DNA of 36,280 nt, taken from an uncultured Lachnospiraceae bacterium (GTDB lineage Bacteria; Bacillota; Clostridia; Lachnospirales; Lachnospiraceae). Numbering within the stretch: position 1 is the first letter of the stretch; every line of letters begins with the position of its first letter. The translations under genes and the position numbers were made by a program. The stretch lies in the NCBI GenBank assembly GCA_910580015.1, contig CAJTVT010000002.1:1-36280 (forward strand), in the 5' to 3' direction. The notes beneath the pieces are model-generated. The model ran no database searches. It worked only from the letters and a program-made list of their open reading frames with translations, and was not told the origin of the DNA. Shown here piece after piece: positions 25,501-33,170 of this stretch.

Positions 25501-25691
25501 ACCGTCTTTTTCGCATCAAAATTCCGTAAATCAGCGAACACCACATCTGCCTTTGCCGCCAACTTCTCTTCTGGTTCGCTGCTTTCCATATAATCATGGG
25601 TAAAATGCTCGAAAACGGGCATTTCCTTTATAATGTCAAATACTCCCTCCTGCTGACCCAGCAGATAAAAATGTAAATGGCAATGGTACAT
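22551..25691 (-). CDS. Soluble PAS-containing hybrid histidine kinase with two receivers
   Basis: A 1046-residue phosphorelay sensor without membrane segments or signal peptide. Order: an N-terminal domain resembling a degenerate receiver (about 1-115, with VVFADLRNF in the Asp region); a PAS domain (about 130-250, NLIWYKDKNG and IDVTQERIYEQ); a second PAS (about 255-375); a third PAS-like domain (about 385-515); a dimerisation helix with His546 in MSHDIRTPMNAIVGF; an ATPase domain (N-box Asn664, DTGMGMS, GTGLGMAI); receiver 1 (Asp838 in IIDWMLPDMNG); and receiver 2 (Asp976 in VLMDIRMPVLDG). No HPt domain or output domain is present, so phosphate must go to a separate protein. Start supported by AAGGAGG seven bases upstream. 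It has its own promoter (25743-25771). The ligand is unknown. Confidence 0.93.
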   Translation of the reverse strand: MYHCHLHFYLLGQQEGVFDIIKEMPVFEHFTHDYMESSEPEEKLAAKADVVFADLRNFDAKKTVETLAQAMTEEAELILLAEKSQVNFLLGDMSKIQDIWIWPMTEEEIRFRFLKWQETCKMRKDFWQTSHYLEATINHVPNLIWYKDKNGIHEKVNNSFCKTVNKTKQQVEGRGHAYIWDVEQDDPACIESEREVMERQKTFISEEIIQTGTGERTLMTYKSPLYDLDGSVMGTVGVAIDVTQERIYEQEIIQKNRTLEKIFTTIDCGVIRHSMDGKRVLSINRAALKILGYETQEELMADGFNVVAESIVEEDKAKLRECIKSLEKEDDSVSVEYRVQHKNGEIRHIMGNIKLLMEDGELIFQRFLLDCTTQKLQEKKNEQRQMELIQALSIDFNIVCCFDLDTGVGIPLRNDKQEGRDFAPDSSGKIFFEECMGRYIEEYVYEEDREAFREASSVEKLRNELTDKKQYYVNYRMVFEGETKYFQLKAVRTGKWGKRHGVVIGLRSVDEETRNAMKKKILLENALEQANRASKAKSVFLSNMSHDIRTPMNAIVGFTALAVTHIDDKEQVEEYLKKIMSSGNHLLSLINDVLDMSRIESGKIHLDEKPCSLPDILHSLRNILQADIHAKQLELYIDAVDIMNEEIYCDKLRLNQVLLNLLSNAVKYTGAGGIISMRIIEKAGAPSGFANYEFIIKDTGMGMSEEFVAHIFEPFERESSSTISGIQGTGLGMAITKNIVDIMNGTINVKSRQGLGTEVTVCFTFRLNPEAKEPQEIPKLKNCRALVIDDDFNTCDSVTEMLGQIGMRAEWTLSGKEALLRTHQAVSRGDVYTVYIIDWMLPDMNGVEVTRKIRKEMGADVPIILLTAYDWLDIEDEAKEAGVSAFCSKPLFSSELRRCLHSIVEAEKNEEDKDTSNGMRHTGRILLTEDNALNQEIATVILEDAGFSVEVAGNGQIAVEMLKNSEPGYFQLVLMDIRMPVLDGHEATKAIRKLENPDLASIPILAMTANAFEEDRQEALKSGMNGHLAKPIDVEVLFDTLNKILR

Positions 25692-25742
25692 ACCGTTTCC
25701 TCCTTATGATCAATGATATTATCAATCAACACACTTGATAAA

Positions 25743-25771
25743 ATTATACTTCACTCATTCAATAAAAACAA
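25743..25771 (-). promoter_or_regulatory. Promoter of the hybrid kinase gene
   Basis: On the minus strand TTGTTT (25766-25771), 17-bp spacer, perfect TATAAT (25743-25748). Its -35 overlaps the T tract of the hairpin at 25770-25807. Downstream, AT-rich repeated ATCAAT/TTGATA elements (25707-25735) form an imperfect dyad that could bind a regulator. Confidence 0.65.
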
Positions 25772-26005
25772 GCCACATAGCCAGAATATTTTCTGATTAT
25801 GTGGCTTGAGGCCAAATCCTTATTCCTTAATTGAAAAGCATTCCTCATTTTGCTTTCTGTCAATACTCTGGCAGTCGGCGAAGCCAGAAGAATCAACCGG
25901 AGCTGTGTCCGTACTTTTTTATGTTCCCCATCTTTTTCATATGATCCTATCCTCTTCACAAAACAGCTTTCACCGGAAATTCTCTGGCGCTGCCTTTTGC
26001 TGCCA
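25765..26005 (-). ncRNA. Putative Spo0A-controlled small RNA
   Basis: This roughly 240-nt interval lies in a 496-bp stretch without a convincing gene, between jetC and the hybrid kinase. It has a TATAAT promoter with two Spo0A-type boxes at its 5' side and a strong hairpin with a T tract at its 3' side. Internal complementary segments are visible (CGGA...CTCCGG; CTGGC...GCCAG). A GTG-initiated frame of 66 codons (25759-25959) exists but has no ribosome site and runs through the terminator hairpin; a 15-codon ATG frame (MKKMGNIKKYGHSSG) near its start has only a weak AGGA element. A non-coding RNA, or a leader with a tiny peptide, fits best. Confidence 0.45.
25770..25807 (-). terminator. Terminator of the putative small RNA
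   Basis: AAGCCACATA (25770-25779) pairs perfectly with TATGTGGCTT (25798-25807); inside, CAGAA and TTCTG pair around TATT. On the minus strand the stem is followed by TTGTTTTTATT. It lies about 380 bp past the jetC stop, with no gene directly before it. Confidence 0.8.
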
Positions 26006-26010
26006 TAACA

Positions 26011-26060
26011 ATTATATCATATATCCCTATTTTTCCGACAGTAAAGTAATTTTTTCGACA
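26011..26060 (-). promoter_or_regulatory. Spo0A-type promoter: two 0A boxes and TATAAT
   Basis: Minus strand: TGTCGAA (26054-26060, an exact 0A-box core, in a TTGTCGAAAAAA context) and TGTCGGA (26034-26040, one mismatch), 20 bp apart, followed by a perfect TATAAT (26011-26016). With a start near 26004 the boxes centre at about -53 and -33, and no proper -35 hexamer is present. That is the layout of known Spo0A-activated sigma-A promoters such as spoIIG. Confidence 0.55.
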
Positions 26061-26187
26061 AGTATTCATAAATACAATTTGATGCAAGACATCAGACATT
26101 ATTGCTATTTTGTATCAATGGGTGCACAATCGCATAAAGTATTGTGTCGCTTTATGGCTACGGCTGGCGCACTGTTCAAGCCAATTT

Positions 26188-29100
26188 TCATTTACCTTGG
26201 GCATAAGATGCCAGTTCCTGCTGCTCTACCACTTCAATGTGAGCCCCAATCATCGTTTCGGGTTCGCTCCCCCGCAAATGCTCTGCCTTTAAATACTGTG
26301 TTCCCTGTCGGAGACTGGCTGCAATTAGATTTAGGACATAAATATTATCAAAACGACTGTAGATGGACTCGCCTCCAAGTCCCGTAAGACAAATTAGCTG
26401 GGTGTTTGTCTTTTTCGCCATGTCCATAAGAGGCTTCAATAGATGCGCTGCGTTGGTCTGGGCAAAAGGATTATCCATCAGGAGCACTTTTCCCTCATTT
26501 CGATCTGCAAAAATATCAGAATCATCCTTACGCATAAAACAAAGCAGACTGGACAACACCACAAAGGCTGAGAGAAATCCCTCTCCCCCGGAATTTCTTG
26601 CTACCTCCGCCCAGGTTATGGGGTATTCTCGCTGCTCCTCTATCTTATACAATCGAATTTGCACATTTCCAATTCCCACCACCATATCATAAAGATTTCT
26701 TGTGGTTAACTGGGTGCCAAAATACTCCTGCGCATTCTCATTTTTCTGAAAAATAGCAAGCCCTCTTTTGGTAACCTCATCTATAAATTCTTGGAGCCTT
26801 ATACGGTACACTCCCTGATTTTCCTCCCACGAAGGAAGCTGAATCTTCAGCATTTTCACTGGGCGTTCCCGTATGGAGATCGTGGAATTTTGATCAATCT
26901 TACCAAGGCCCTGATGCACTTCCAAAAGATAATCTTCCAAAAGTTCCACAATCTTGTCTTTCTCCTTTTCCACCATGGAAATATCCACCCGAAGCTTTTC
27001 CATCAGACTTTGATAAGACTGAATTGTCGTTTCCAACTGACTCTGAACTTGGACAGCATCCCCAGAAAGCTCAATCATGGCCTCCAACGGTTTTCGATAA
27101 AAATCATCCTGAAAACATTCCATACGCACAACGCGATTCAACAAATTTACAAGACTCTCCCTGGCCTGCTGCTTGTCATTGCAAAACTTGTTATAATCCC
27201 GAAGAAAAATCCCCTTATAATTTCGAAGCTCCTTGGAATCCATAGATGAAAAATCTTCCTCCCACACCAAAGGCTCTTTCACTTCCATATCACTATATTC
27301 CGCCAGGGCAGTCAAATTTTCATTATAACTTTGCAAACGACTTTGAAGCAAATCCGAAGCTTTTTGCATCTGCTGACAGCGATATTCTAGTTGTGCTTTT
27401 CTTGTCTCAAAATCCTCCTTTGGTATCTCCTCTCTCGACAAAGGACTCTCTTTGTGGCATTCATCTTTCATTCGCTGAACACGATCCTCCATCTGTTGAT
27501 GAAACAATGCTGCCTGCTTTTCTTCCTGATTCCACAATACCTCTTTCCCCTTAATTTTCATCCTGCGGTCCTCAAGTCGGCTCTCCACATCATTTTCCTC
27601 TTCGCGGCTGTAGAGAATCTGTTTCCATGCCGATTCTCGCAGATCACGTTTTCTTGCCAGATGGGATAACTCCTCTTTTGCCTGTCGATACCGCTTGCTG
27701 CTGCGCTGCTCCTGCTGTTCCAATTCCTGAATCTTCAAAGATACGCTCGCAGTCACCGTTGCAAATCTTGCCTCCAATTCCGATCTTTGTTCCTGAACTT
27801 TACTTAGCAACTCTGAGCTATCCCAGGATGGTTTTGCGCCAACATACTCTCCAGGAAACACCGTATTCAACTCTTGTTTTTTTACCCGCATGTAAGACTG
27901 ATAAAGACCAAGTTGCTCTCGCTGCCGTTCCTGTTGTCGTTCCAATTCTGCCCGTGCAATTTGAATACTTCGCAACTTTTCCTGGAACTTCTGTGTCAAG
28001 CTTCGAGAAATCTTCTGCCTCTCCTTAAAACACTCCTCTTCTTTCCTGCATTTGTCTTGCTTTCGACAGTTCTCCAAATATTCCCCATAGGCAGCTAAAA
28101 GTTCCTGAAACTCCGTCTGCTTCTGCCGCAGGTACGCAATTTTCTGCTCTCCGCTTCGGATATCCCTATCTAATGCTGCCATCTTTTGTTCACATTGGTC
28201 CAGTTCCTGAGAAATAGAACAGATTTCCAGTTCCAAATTTTCAATTTCTTTTGATAGTTCCTGGAGCTGTGTTTGATTTTCCTGATAATTTTCCTGACAT
28301 ACCTTCTGGTTTCTCACCAACTCCTTCCAGGAAAAATATTCTTGATATTCCTGTCTGCGAACCATGATCATTTCCTGTTTTTTCTCGATTTGACGCTGTT
28401 TTTCCTCCACTAGCTCTCGAAGTTTTTCCTCGTCTAGCAAATTCTTATTAAAAAGCAAGTAAAAACTAAGCTTTGGAAAATGAAAAACGTTTCCCTCCTC
28501 CTGTTCTACCTTTTCTTCCAGATTTTTTCTTGGAATAATAGGAATCGGAAAACCAGTGGAAACGGTTCCGTGAAACTGAGATAGTTTTTCAATTTCTTCT
28601 TCTGACAAAATCAACGAATAAGGTAGAAAGGGATTTTTTTGTACCAGCTCCTGATTCTTTTTCTTGGCATATCCATTCTTTTTCAGCCATTCCATCCCAT
28701 ATATCGTATGGATGCCCAGACTTTCAAATTCCTCCAACAATTCCAGCGGCAGATCCAGCACTTTCCCTTCTGTCAATCTCTGATATTCCTTCTGCAACTC
28801 ATTCTCTTCTTTTTCAAGACTGCGACGGATCGCCTCAATTTCCTTTAACTTATGGTCTGCGGCCTGGAAAATTTTGTCCTCCTGAAATAAGACCGTCTCC
28901 TCCAATCCCAGATATTTGAGGATTGCTCTGCGCTGTGTAAGTTCCTGCTCATAGCCGTTTTTTCGGTCAATCTGCTGCTCCTTCCTGGCCAAAGTATGCG
29001 CTTTCTCATCCTTCCTCCCAGCAAGCTTATGCTCCAGATTAATCTTCGTTGTCTTTGTCTGTTCCAGTTCTCTCCCTTGTGCAGTTTTGTGTCTGACTGC

Positions 29101-30675
29101 TTCCTCCAATGTCTTTTGACAAAGGTCACCAAATACTTCCAGACTTCCAGGTTCATATTCTCCCAAAATATTTCGGGTAAGCTGCTCCTGATATTTTGTG
29201 TTAAATCGCTCTTCCCAGCTGTCATAACTTTCGATTCTGCTCTTTAATTCTCCTAAAACTAAGGCATTGCCGCGTAAAGCTTCTTCCAGTTCTGTAAGAG
29301 AATCTTGTTCCAAATTTATCTTATTAGAGATTTCAGAACATTCTTTTTCATTTTGTTCCAACTTATCTTTGGTTTCCTTCACCGCCTGCTGATAATATAC
29401 ACGAAGTAAATATCCAAGACCATTCCGCTCTGGCTCCAAATCTCGACTGCGTTCTCTTGCCACCATCAGCCGCTGATGCACCAATTCCCATTCAGATTTT
29501 TCCTCATCCACATTTTTTTGCTGTTTTGCACAAGCTAATAGATACAAACGTTTCTGAAGTCCCTCTGCTTCCCGCTCTAAATCCACCTGCTCCATAGCGA
29601 TTATTTCCCGATTACTGACATGAAATCTTTTCTTGTCTGATAGTTTATAATACTCTTCCGAAAGCTTTTCGTATTCCAGAAGTGCAAGTTCTTGTCGAAG
29701 TTCCTTTTGCTTTCTCTGATTTTCCTGTTCTTGCTCCCAAGTGTCCTGATGCAGCTTTTCCATCTCATTTCGAAAACAGGCAATTTTATTTTCCTGACAT
29801 TCGACTTCCTGGCCAATTTGCAGATAATTCTGGTTTCTTTCCTGTATTCCAACGGCTTCCTGCTCAAATAGACGAATCCTATCACGTCTTTTTATCTTTG
29901 ACTGGTTGTCCTTGTACTGTCCCACATATTTTCCCAAAATCACCTGAAACTCTTTCATACGGTTTTTATCCTTATTCAGCTTATTTTCCACCGCATCCAA
30001 AAACCATTTTTCCACCAATCCTTTTTCATCCCGACAATCAGAAAATAAGTCTGACAATCCAGATTCCTTTAAATTTACCTTCTTAATAATCCCTTCCCAT
30101 TCTTTATAATTAATCTGATACTCCTGCAATTTATCAAAATACTGGCGGGACTGCGCACTATTTCCCATATCATAATAAGAAAAACGAATCCCTTGTTCCT
30201 TTTTTAAACTTTCAAATAACTGGCGACAGGCTCCAAAATTTTTCAGAATAATTTCTTTCTTCCCTTTTTCCACCACGGAAATATGGTGAATATCATGAAG
30301 ACAGGCACTTTGATATTCACTGATAAAATTCACTATCTCCAAATGTTCTTCTGCGCTTTCCCCGCTATCTGGCGCTCTGTGCACCATCATCCCAGCAAGC
30401 ACATAACCTGCCCCCCGGTCCAAGGCCCACTCCGTCATAATAAAAGATGGCTTGTTGGTGGTAAAATAACTCTCAAAAGGCCGATCTTTTGCGTCTCGGT
30501 AACGCTTATGTACAAAGGGCGCCGTCATCATCTGCACCAGCACAGATTTCCCTCCACCATTGCGCAGAGACATCAGCGTGCTTTCCCCGTTAAAATGGAA
30601 CGTCTCATCACTGATACGGATAGCGTTGTTATTATAATTAACGTTTATAAGCCTTATGGCATTAATTTTACTCAT
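26188..30675 (-). CDS. jetC: Wadjet protein JetC: SMC/MukB-like coiled-coil ATPase
   Basis: A 1495-residue SMC-like ATPase, the motor of the Wadjet anti-plasmid complex, which in characterised systems extrudes DNA loops and senses small circular DNA. The N-terminal head has a Walker A LRNGGGKS (Lys43). Long Gln/Glu/Lys-rich coiled coils fill about 240-620 and 740-1300, broken by a hinge-like globular stretch (about 630-740, LEEFESLGIHTIYG to KLSFYLLFNK). The C-terminal head has the ABC signature NSGGEGFLSAF (Ser1362) and a Walker B strand VLLMDNPF (Asp1401), where the catalytic Glu position reads Asn1402. The gene overlaps jetB by 8 bp, and AGGGAGG lies five bases before its ATG. No clear terminator follows. 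Confidence 0.92.
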   Translation of the reverse strand: MSKINAIRLINVNYNNNAIRISDETFHFNGESTLMSLRNGGGKSVLVQMMTAPFVHKRYRDAKDRPFESYFTTNKPSFIMTEWALDRGAGYVLAGMMVHRAPDSGESAEEHLEIVNFISEYQSACLHDIHHISVVEKGKKEIILKNFGACRQLFESLKKEQGIRFSYYDMGNSAQSRQYFDKLQEYQINYKEWEGIIKKVNLKESGLSDLFSDCRDEKGLVEKWFLDAVENKLNKDKNRMKEFQVILGKYVGQYKDNQSKIKRRDRIRLFEQEAVGIQERNQNYLQIGQEVECQENKIACFRNEMEKLHQDTWEQEQENQRKQKELRQELALLEYEKLSEEYYKLSDKKRFHVSNREIIAMEQVDLEREAEGLQKRLYLLACAKQQKNVDEEKSEWELVHQRLMVARERSRDLEPERNGLGYLLRVYYQQAVKETKDKLEQNEKECSEISNKINLEQDSLTELEEALRGNALVLGELKSRIESYDSWEERFNTKYQEQLTRNILGEYEPGSLEVFGDLCQKTLEEAVRHKTAQGRELEQTKTTKINLEHKLAGRKDEKAHTLARKEQQIDRKNGYEQELTQRRAILKYLGLEETVLFQEDKIFQAADHKLKEIEAIRRSLEKEENELQKEYQRLTEGKVLDLPLELLEEFESLGIHTIYGMEWLKKNGYAKKKNQELVQKNPFLPYSLILSEEEIEKLSQFHGTVSTGFPIPIIPRKNLEEKVEQEEGNVFHFPKLSFYLLFNKNLLDEEKLRELVEEKQRQIEKKQEMIMVRRQEYQEYFSWKELVRNQKVCQENYQENQTQLQELSKEIENLELEICSISQELDQCEQKMAALDRDIRSGEQKIAYLRQKQTEFQELLAAYGEYLENCRKQDKCRKEEECFKERQKISRSLTQKFQEKLRSIQIARAELERQQERQREQLGLYQSYMRVKKQELNTVFPGEYVGAKPSWDSSELLSKVQEQRSELEARFATVTASVSLKIQELEQQEQRSSKRYRQAKEELSHLARKRDLRESAWKQILYSREEENDVESRLEDRRMKIKGKEVLWNQEEKQAALFHQQMEDRVQRMKDECHKESPLSREEIPKEDFETRKAQLEYRCQQMQKASDLLQSRLQSYNENLTALAEYSDMEVKEPLVWEEDFSSMDSKELRNYKGIFLRDYNKFCNDKQQARESLVNLLNRVVRMECFQDDFYRKPLEAMIELSGDAVQVQSQLETTIQSYQSLMEKLRVDISMVEKEKDKIVELLEDYLLEVHQGLGKIDQNSTISIRERPVKMLKIQLPSWEENQGVYRIRLQEFIDEVTKRGLAIFQKNENAQEYFGTQLTTRNLYDMVVGIGNVQIRLYKIEEQREYPITWAEVARNSGGEGFLSAFVVLSSLLCFMRKDDSDIFADRNEGKVLLMDNPFAQTNAAHLLKPLMDMAKKTNTQLICLTGLGGESIYSRFDNIYVLNLIAASLRQGTQYLKAEHLRGSEPETMIGAHIEVVEQQELASYAQGK

Positions 30676-31402
30676 CTTGGCCTCCCTCAGATTTTGCGGC
30701 TTTCCTCAGCACTTTCTGGATTCTTTGGTAATGATTTTGGTTCAGCAAATTCCAATCCATAAAACTGTCCAATTTTCGAGTCGTTTTGATCATCTCATCT
30801 TGTTCTACGTATTCAATCAATCCCTGTTTCTGTAAAAACATCAGGATATGATACAGAAATCCCTCCTTGGTGGTCTTGGCACGGGAGCCTTTTTCATCGG
30901 AGCGCAATGCTTCATAAGCCTCCATCATATTTGAAAATGCAATACCTGCCTGTTCTTGTTCCTCCGGCGGCACATTCTGTGCTCCCTCCTTCAGTCTTTG
31001 AGAAATACAATTTTGCAACTCTCCCACCCGCATATATTCTCTGGATTTGCTGCTGCTCCCCTGACCGTCAAAAAATTCCACCAAAAGAGTCAAAACTGCA
31101 AACTGTGATAAATAATAGTCCTTGTCTGTGGCATTCGATTTACACAGGGCAGCCTTCAACTGTGCCTTTGTAAATCCTAGAAAATGATTTTCTTCCTTTG
31201 GAATCAGATAAATCACGTTTCCATACCGCTCCACATTACACAGAGCAATCTCTCCCTGGGATTTAACTAGATTTTGCACCTTCTCCTGCTCTGCGTAGGC
31301 ACGGTACAATAATTGCTCCTGCTCTTCTTGCAGCTCATGATGCTCTAACAGATAATAAAAAATTTCCTGACTCTGCCGAATCTCTTCTGCTTCATAACCC
31401 AT
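30668..31402 (-). CDS. jetB: Wadjet protein JetB: MukE-like subunit
   Basis: A 244-residue, mainly helical protein between jetA and jetC. In Wadjet complexes JetB is the KITE (MukE-like) subunit that clasps the JetA kleisin and touches DNA. The C-terminal half has winged-helix character (KEGFLYHILMFLQKQGLIEYVEQDEMIKTTRKLDSFM split across about 170-220). It is close in my memory to the DUF6063 family. Assignment rests mainly on position, size and the partner genes. Its ATG lies three bases after the jetA stop, with GGAGG inside the end of jetA, and its end overlaps jetC, so translation is probably coupled. Confidence 0.82.
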   Translation of the reverse strand: MGYEAEEIRQSQEIFYYLLEHHELQEEQEQLLYRAYAEQEKVQNLVKSQGEIALCNVERYGNVIYLIPKEENHFLGFTKAQLKAALCKSNATDKDYYLSQFAVLTLLVEFFDGQGSSSKSREYMRVGELQNCISQRLKEGAQNVPPEEQEQAGIAFSNMMEAYEALRSDEKGSRAKTTKEGFLYHILMFLQKQGLIEYVEQDEMIKTTRKLDSFMDWNLLNQNHYQRIQKVLRKAAKSEGGQDE

Positions 31403-31405
31403 GAC

Positions 31406-33025
31406 TTACAGTTCCTCCTTCCTAACCTGAATCTGCACATTGGAACACCGGATGGTTTTTCTGTTGCCTCTCTCATCCAAAACCTCTGGAAATGTCACAA
31501 CCTCCCCATCTTCTACACGGTAAGTCCGAATCACAGCCACATCATGAAACTGAGGATATTCCTCCACCAAATTTAGCAGCATCACATTAAGCTGGAATTC
31601 TTGGGACTGTTCCTGTATGTATTCTCGCTGCTCCTTCTTAAGGGCCTGGATGTTAATCTCTCTATTGCGAATTAACTCCACCATAATCTCTTTAAAAATT
31701 TCCACATCTGGAATTAGCTCCAAAAGCATGCTCTCGTCTGTTATCTGTTCCGAAAGCTCCTTTAAGGATAGCTCCCCCTGTTGTACCACCTGTTTTAGCA
31801 GACATACCAAACTATTTTCATATCTCTTTAATTTATCTCTCCGAAGCCGCTCTTGCTCCTGCTCCCATCCCTCTGCATCAAAATCCAAGCGTTCCTCATT
31901 CTCGATCTCCTGTGCTTTCCGAAGAGGCTTTTGAAGTTGAAACGTTTTATTCAAGTTATAAGATTTCTCTGGTTCTTGATAAAATAAAGGCCGCAGGAAA
32001 TATTCCAGCCGCTCCAGAGCGTCAGGCTGTTCCAAAATCTTGTCATAGAGGCTCGTTCTAAGTGGAAACCGCCGGATCAAAGACATCTGGGACAATGCTT
32101 CCAGTTCTTTTGTGTACAGGGCTTTTAAATCAAAATGACTGTTTAATATTTTCTGATGTTCATCGATTGCACGATTTAAATACTGATCAATCACCCTCAA
32201 ATGAATCAATTTTTCCTCTTCCTTCGGAGTCAATTTGCGCACATTGATATTGGCTTCCTCCAGCTCTCCAACACGATTTTTCACCAATTCTCGGTAATTC
32301 TGAAATTTTTCTTTTGTTTCACTGATGGTCTCAAGATTTTCATCTAAAATCTCCTGGTAATCTTTCACAGAATAATTCAGCGCATTTCGGCGAATTTTTC
32401 CCATCGCTTCCTGAATTTTCTGGAGTTGAATCCGCAAAAGATGAAAGACATGTTTTATATCATCTGCTGCCTTGTCATAACTTTGTTTTTTCAGATGCAT
32501 CTGAAAAATCATCTCATGGATCGTCAGCTTCATATTGTTTTCAATTTCCAAAGTGGATAACAAAAGACTGTAACCGTCATCGGTAAGACGATAAGAAGTG
32601 CGTTTTACATCCTGATTGCTATAGACTACCCAGTTGGCGACATAGCTGATTGTCATCGTCTGATACACGTTCTGCTCAAAACAAAACCCGTCAAAATTCA
32701 TAACCTTTCCTTCATTGGAAAGAATCACATTTACAATAAAATCCCCCAAAGCACGACAATCTTCATAGGACATTTTTTTCCGAAAATACTGTGTGTTGAC
32801 AGCATCCAGATATGCCCCAATGTCATCCATTGTGCACGGTTCCTCCTTCAGGGATTGTTCCATAATATAGAGAAGCACTGTAAAAATAAGATTAAACTGC
32901 TCGTCCATCTTCTGAAAATCATACTTTTTCCAAGTATTTTTTTGTAAGCTGTTCTGAGCCAACACCACATACAGCCCTACATTTTTCATTCTCCTGGGAA
33001 AATGTTTTAAAAAATCATATTGCAT
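31406..33025 (-). CDS. jetA: Wadjet protein JetA: MukF/kleisin-like subunit
   Basis: A 539-residue kleisin-type subunit that would bridge the JetC heads. The N-terminus (about 1-175) looks like winged-helix domains with SYRLTDDGYSLLLSTLEIEN closing them. A helical middle with coiled coils follows (about 180-330), then a second helical region (about 395-470) and a short beta-rich C-terminus (VIRTYRVEDGEVV). It corresponds to what I recall as DUF5716/JetA (PF18982), not the DUF3375 type of the best-studied Wadjet loci. GGAGG lies five bases before the ATG. Copy B of a palindromic repeat (33049-33077) sits just upstream in the 145-bp gap after jetD. Confidence 0.87.
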   Translation of the reverse strand: MQYDFLKHFPRRMKNVGLYVVLAQNSLQKNTWKKYDFQKMDEQFNLIFTVLLYIMEQSLKEEPCTMDDIGAYLDAVNTQYFRKKMSYEDCRALGDFIVNVILSNEGKVMNFDGFCFEQNVYQTMTISYVANWVVYSNQDVKRTSYRLTDDGYSLLLSTLEIENNMKLTIHEMIFQMHLKKQSYDKAADDIKHVFHLLRIQLQKIQEAMGKIRRNALNYSVKDYQEILDENLETISETKEKFQNYRELVKNRVGELEEANINVRKLTPKEEEKLIHLRVIDQYLNRAIDEHQKILNSHFDLKALYTKELEALSQMSLIRRFPLRTSLYDKILEQPDALERLEYFLRPLFYQEPEKSYNLNKTFQLQKPLRKAQEIENEERLDFDAEGWEQEQERLRRDKLKRYENSLVCLLKQVVQQGELSLKELSEQITDESMLLELIPDVEIFKEIMVELIRNREINIQALKKEQREYIQEQSQEFQLNVMLLNLVEEYPQFHDVAVIRTYRVEDGEVVTFPEVLDERGNRKTIRCSNVQIQVRKEEL

Positions 33026-33048
33026 GAATTCCTCCGTTTATTACTCCA

Positions 33049-33077
33049 ATGTACTATCGGATTCTCTTTGAGTACAT
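33049..33077. repeat. Palindromic repeat, copy B (jetA leader)
   Basis: A short, internally deleted member: ATGTACTATCGGATT (33049-33063), then CTCTTTGAGTACAT. The outer ATGTACT and AGTACAT pair perfectly. It shares TCGGATTCTCTTTG with copy A. It lies 13 bp upstream of the jetA ribosome site. Confidence 0.7.
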
Positions 33078-33170
33078 ACTTCAAACATATTGATGCTTGA
33101 GAAAGTCTCGGAAATCTCTGAATTATCTCATAAGATTTTTCATATATAAGTCCATAATATACCACACCCA

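Noticed and set aside
25759..25959. 66-codon minus-strand frame between jetC and the hybrid kinase
   Set aside because: GTG start without ribosome site, and the frame reads straight through a strong terminator hairpin; better explained as part of a non-coding RNA.
27024..28098. Several plus-strand frames inside jetC
   Set aside because: Low-complexity antisense of coiled-coil codons, with no start signals and no recognisable domains.
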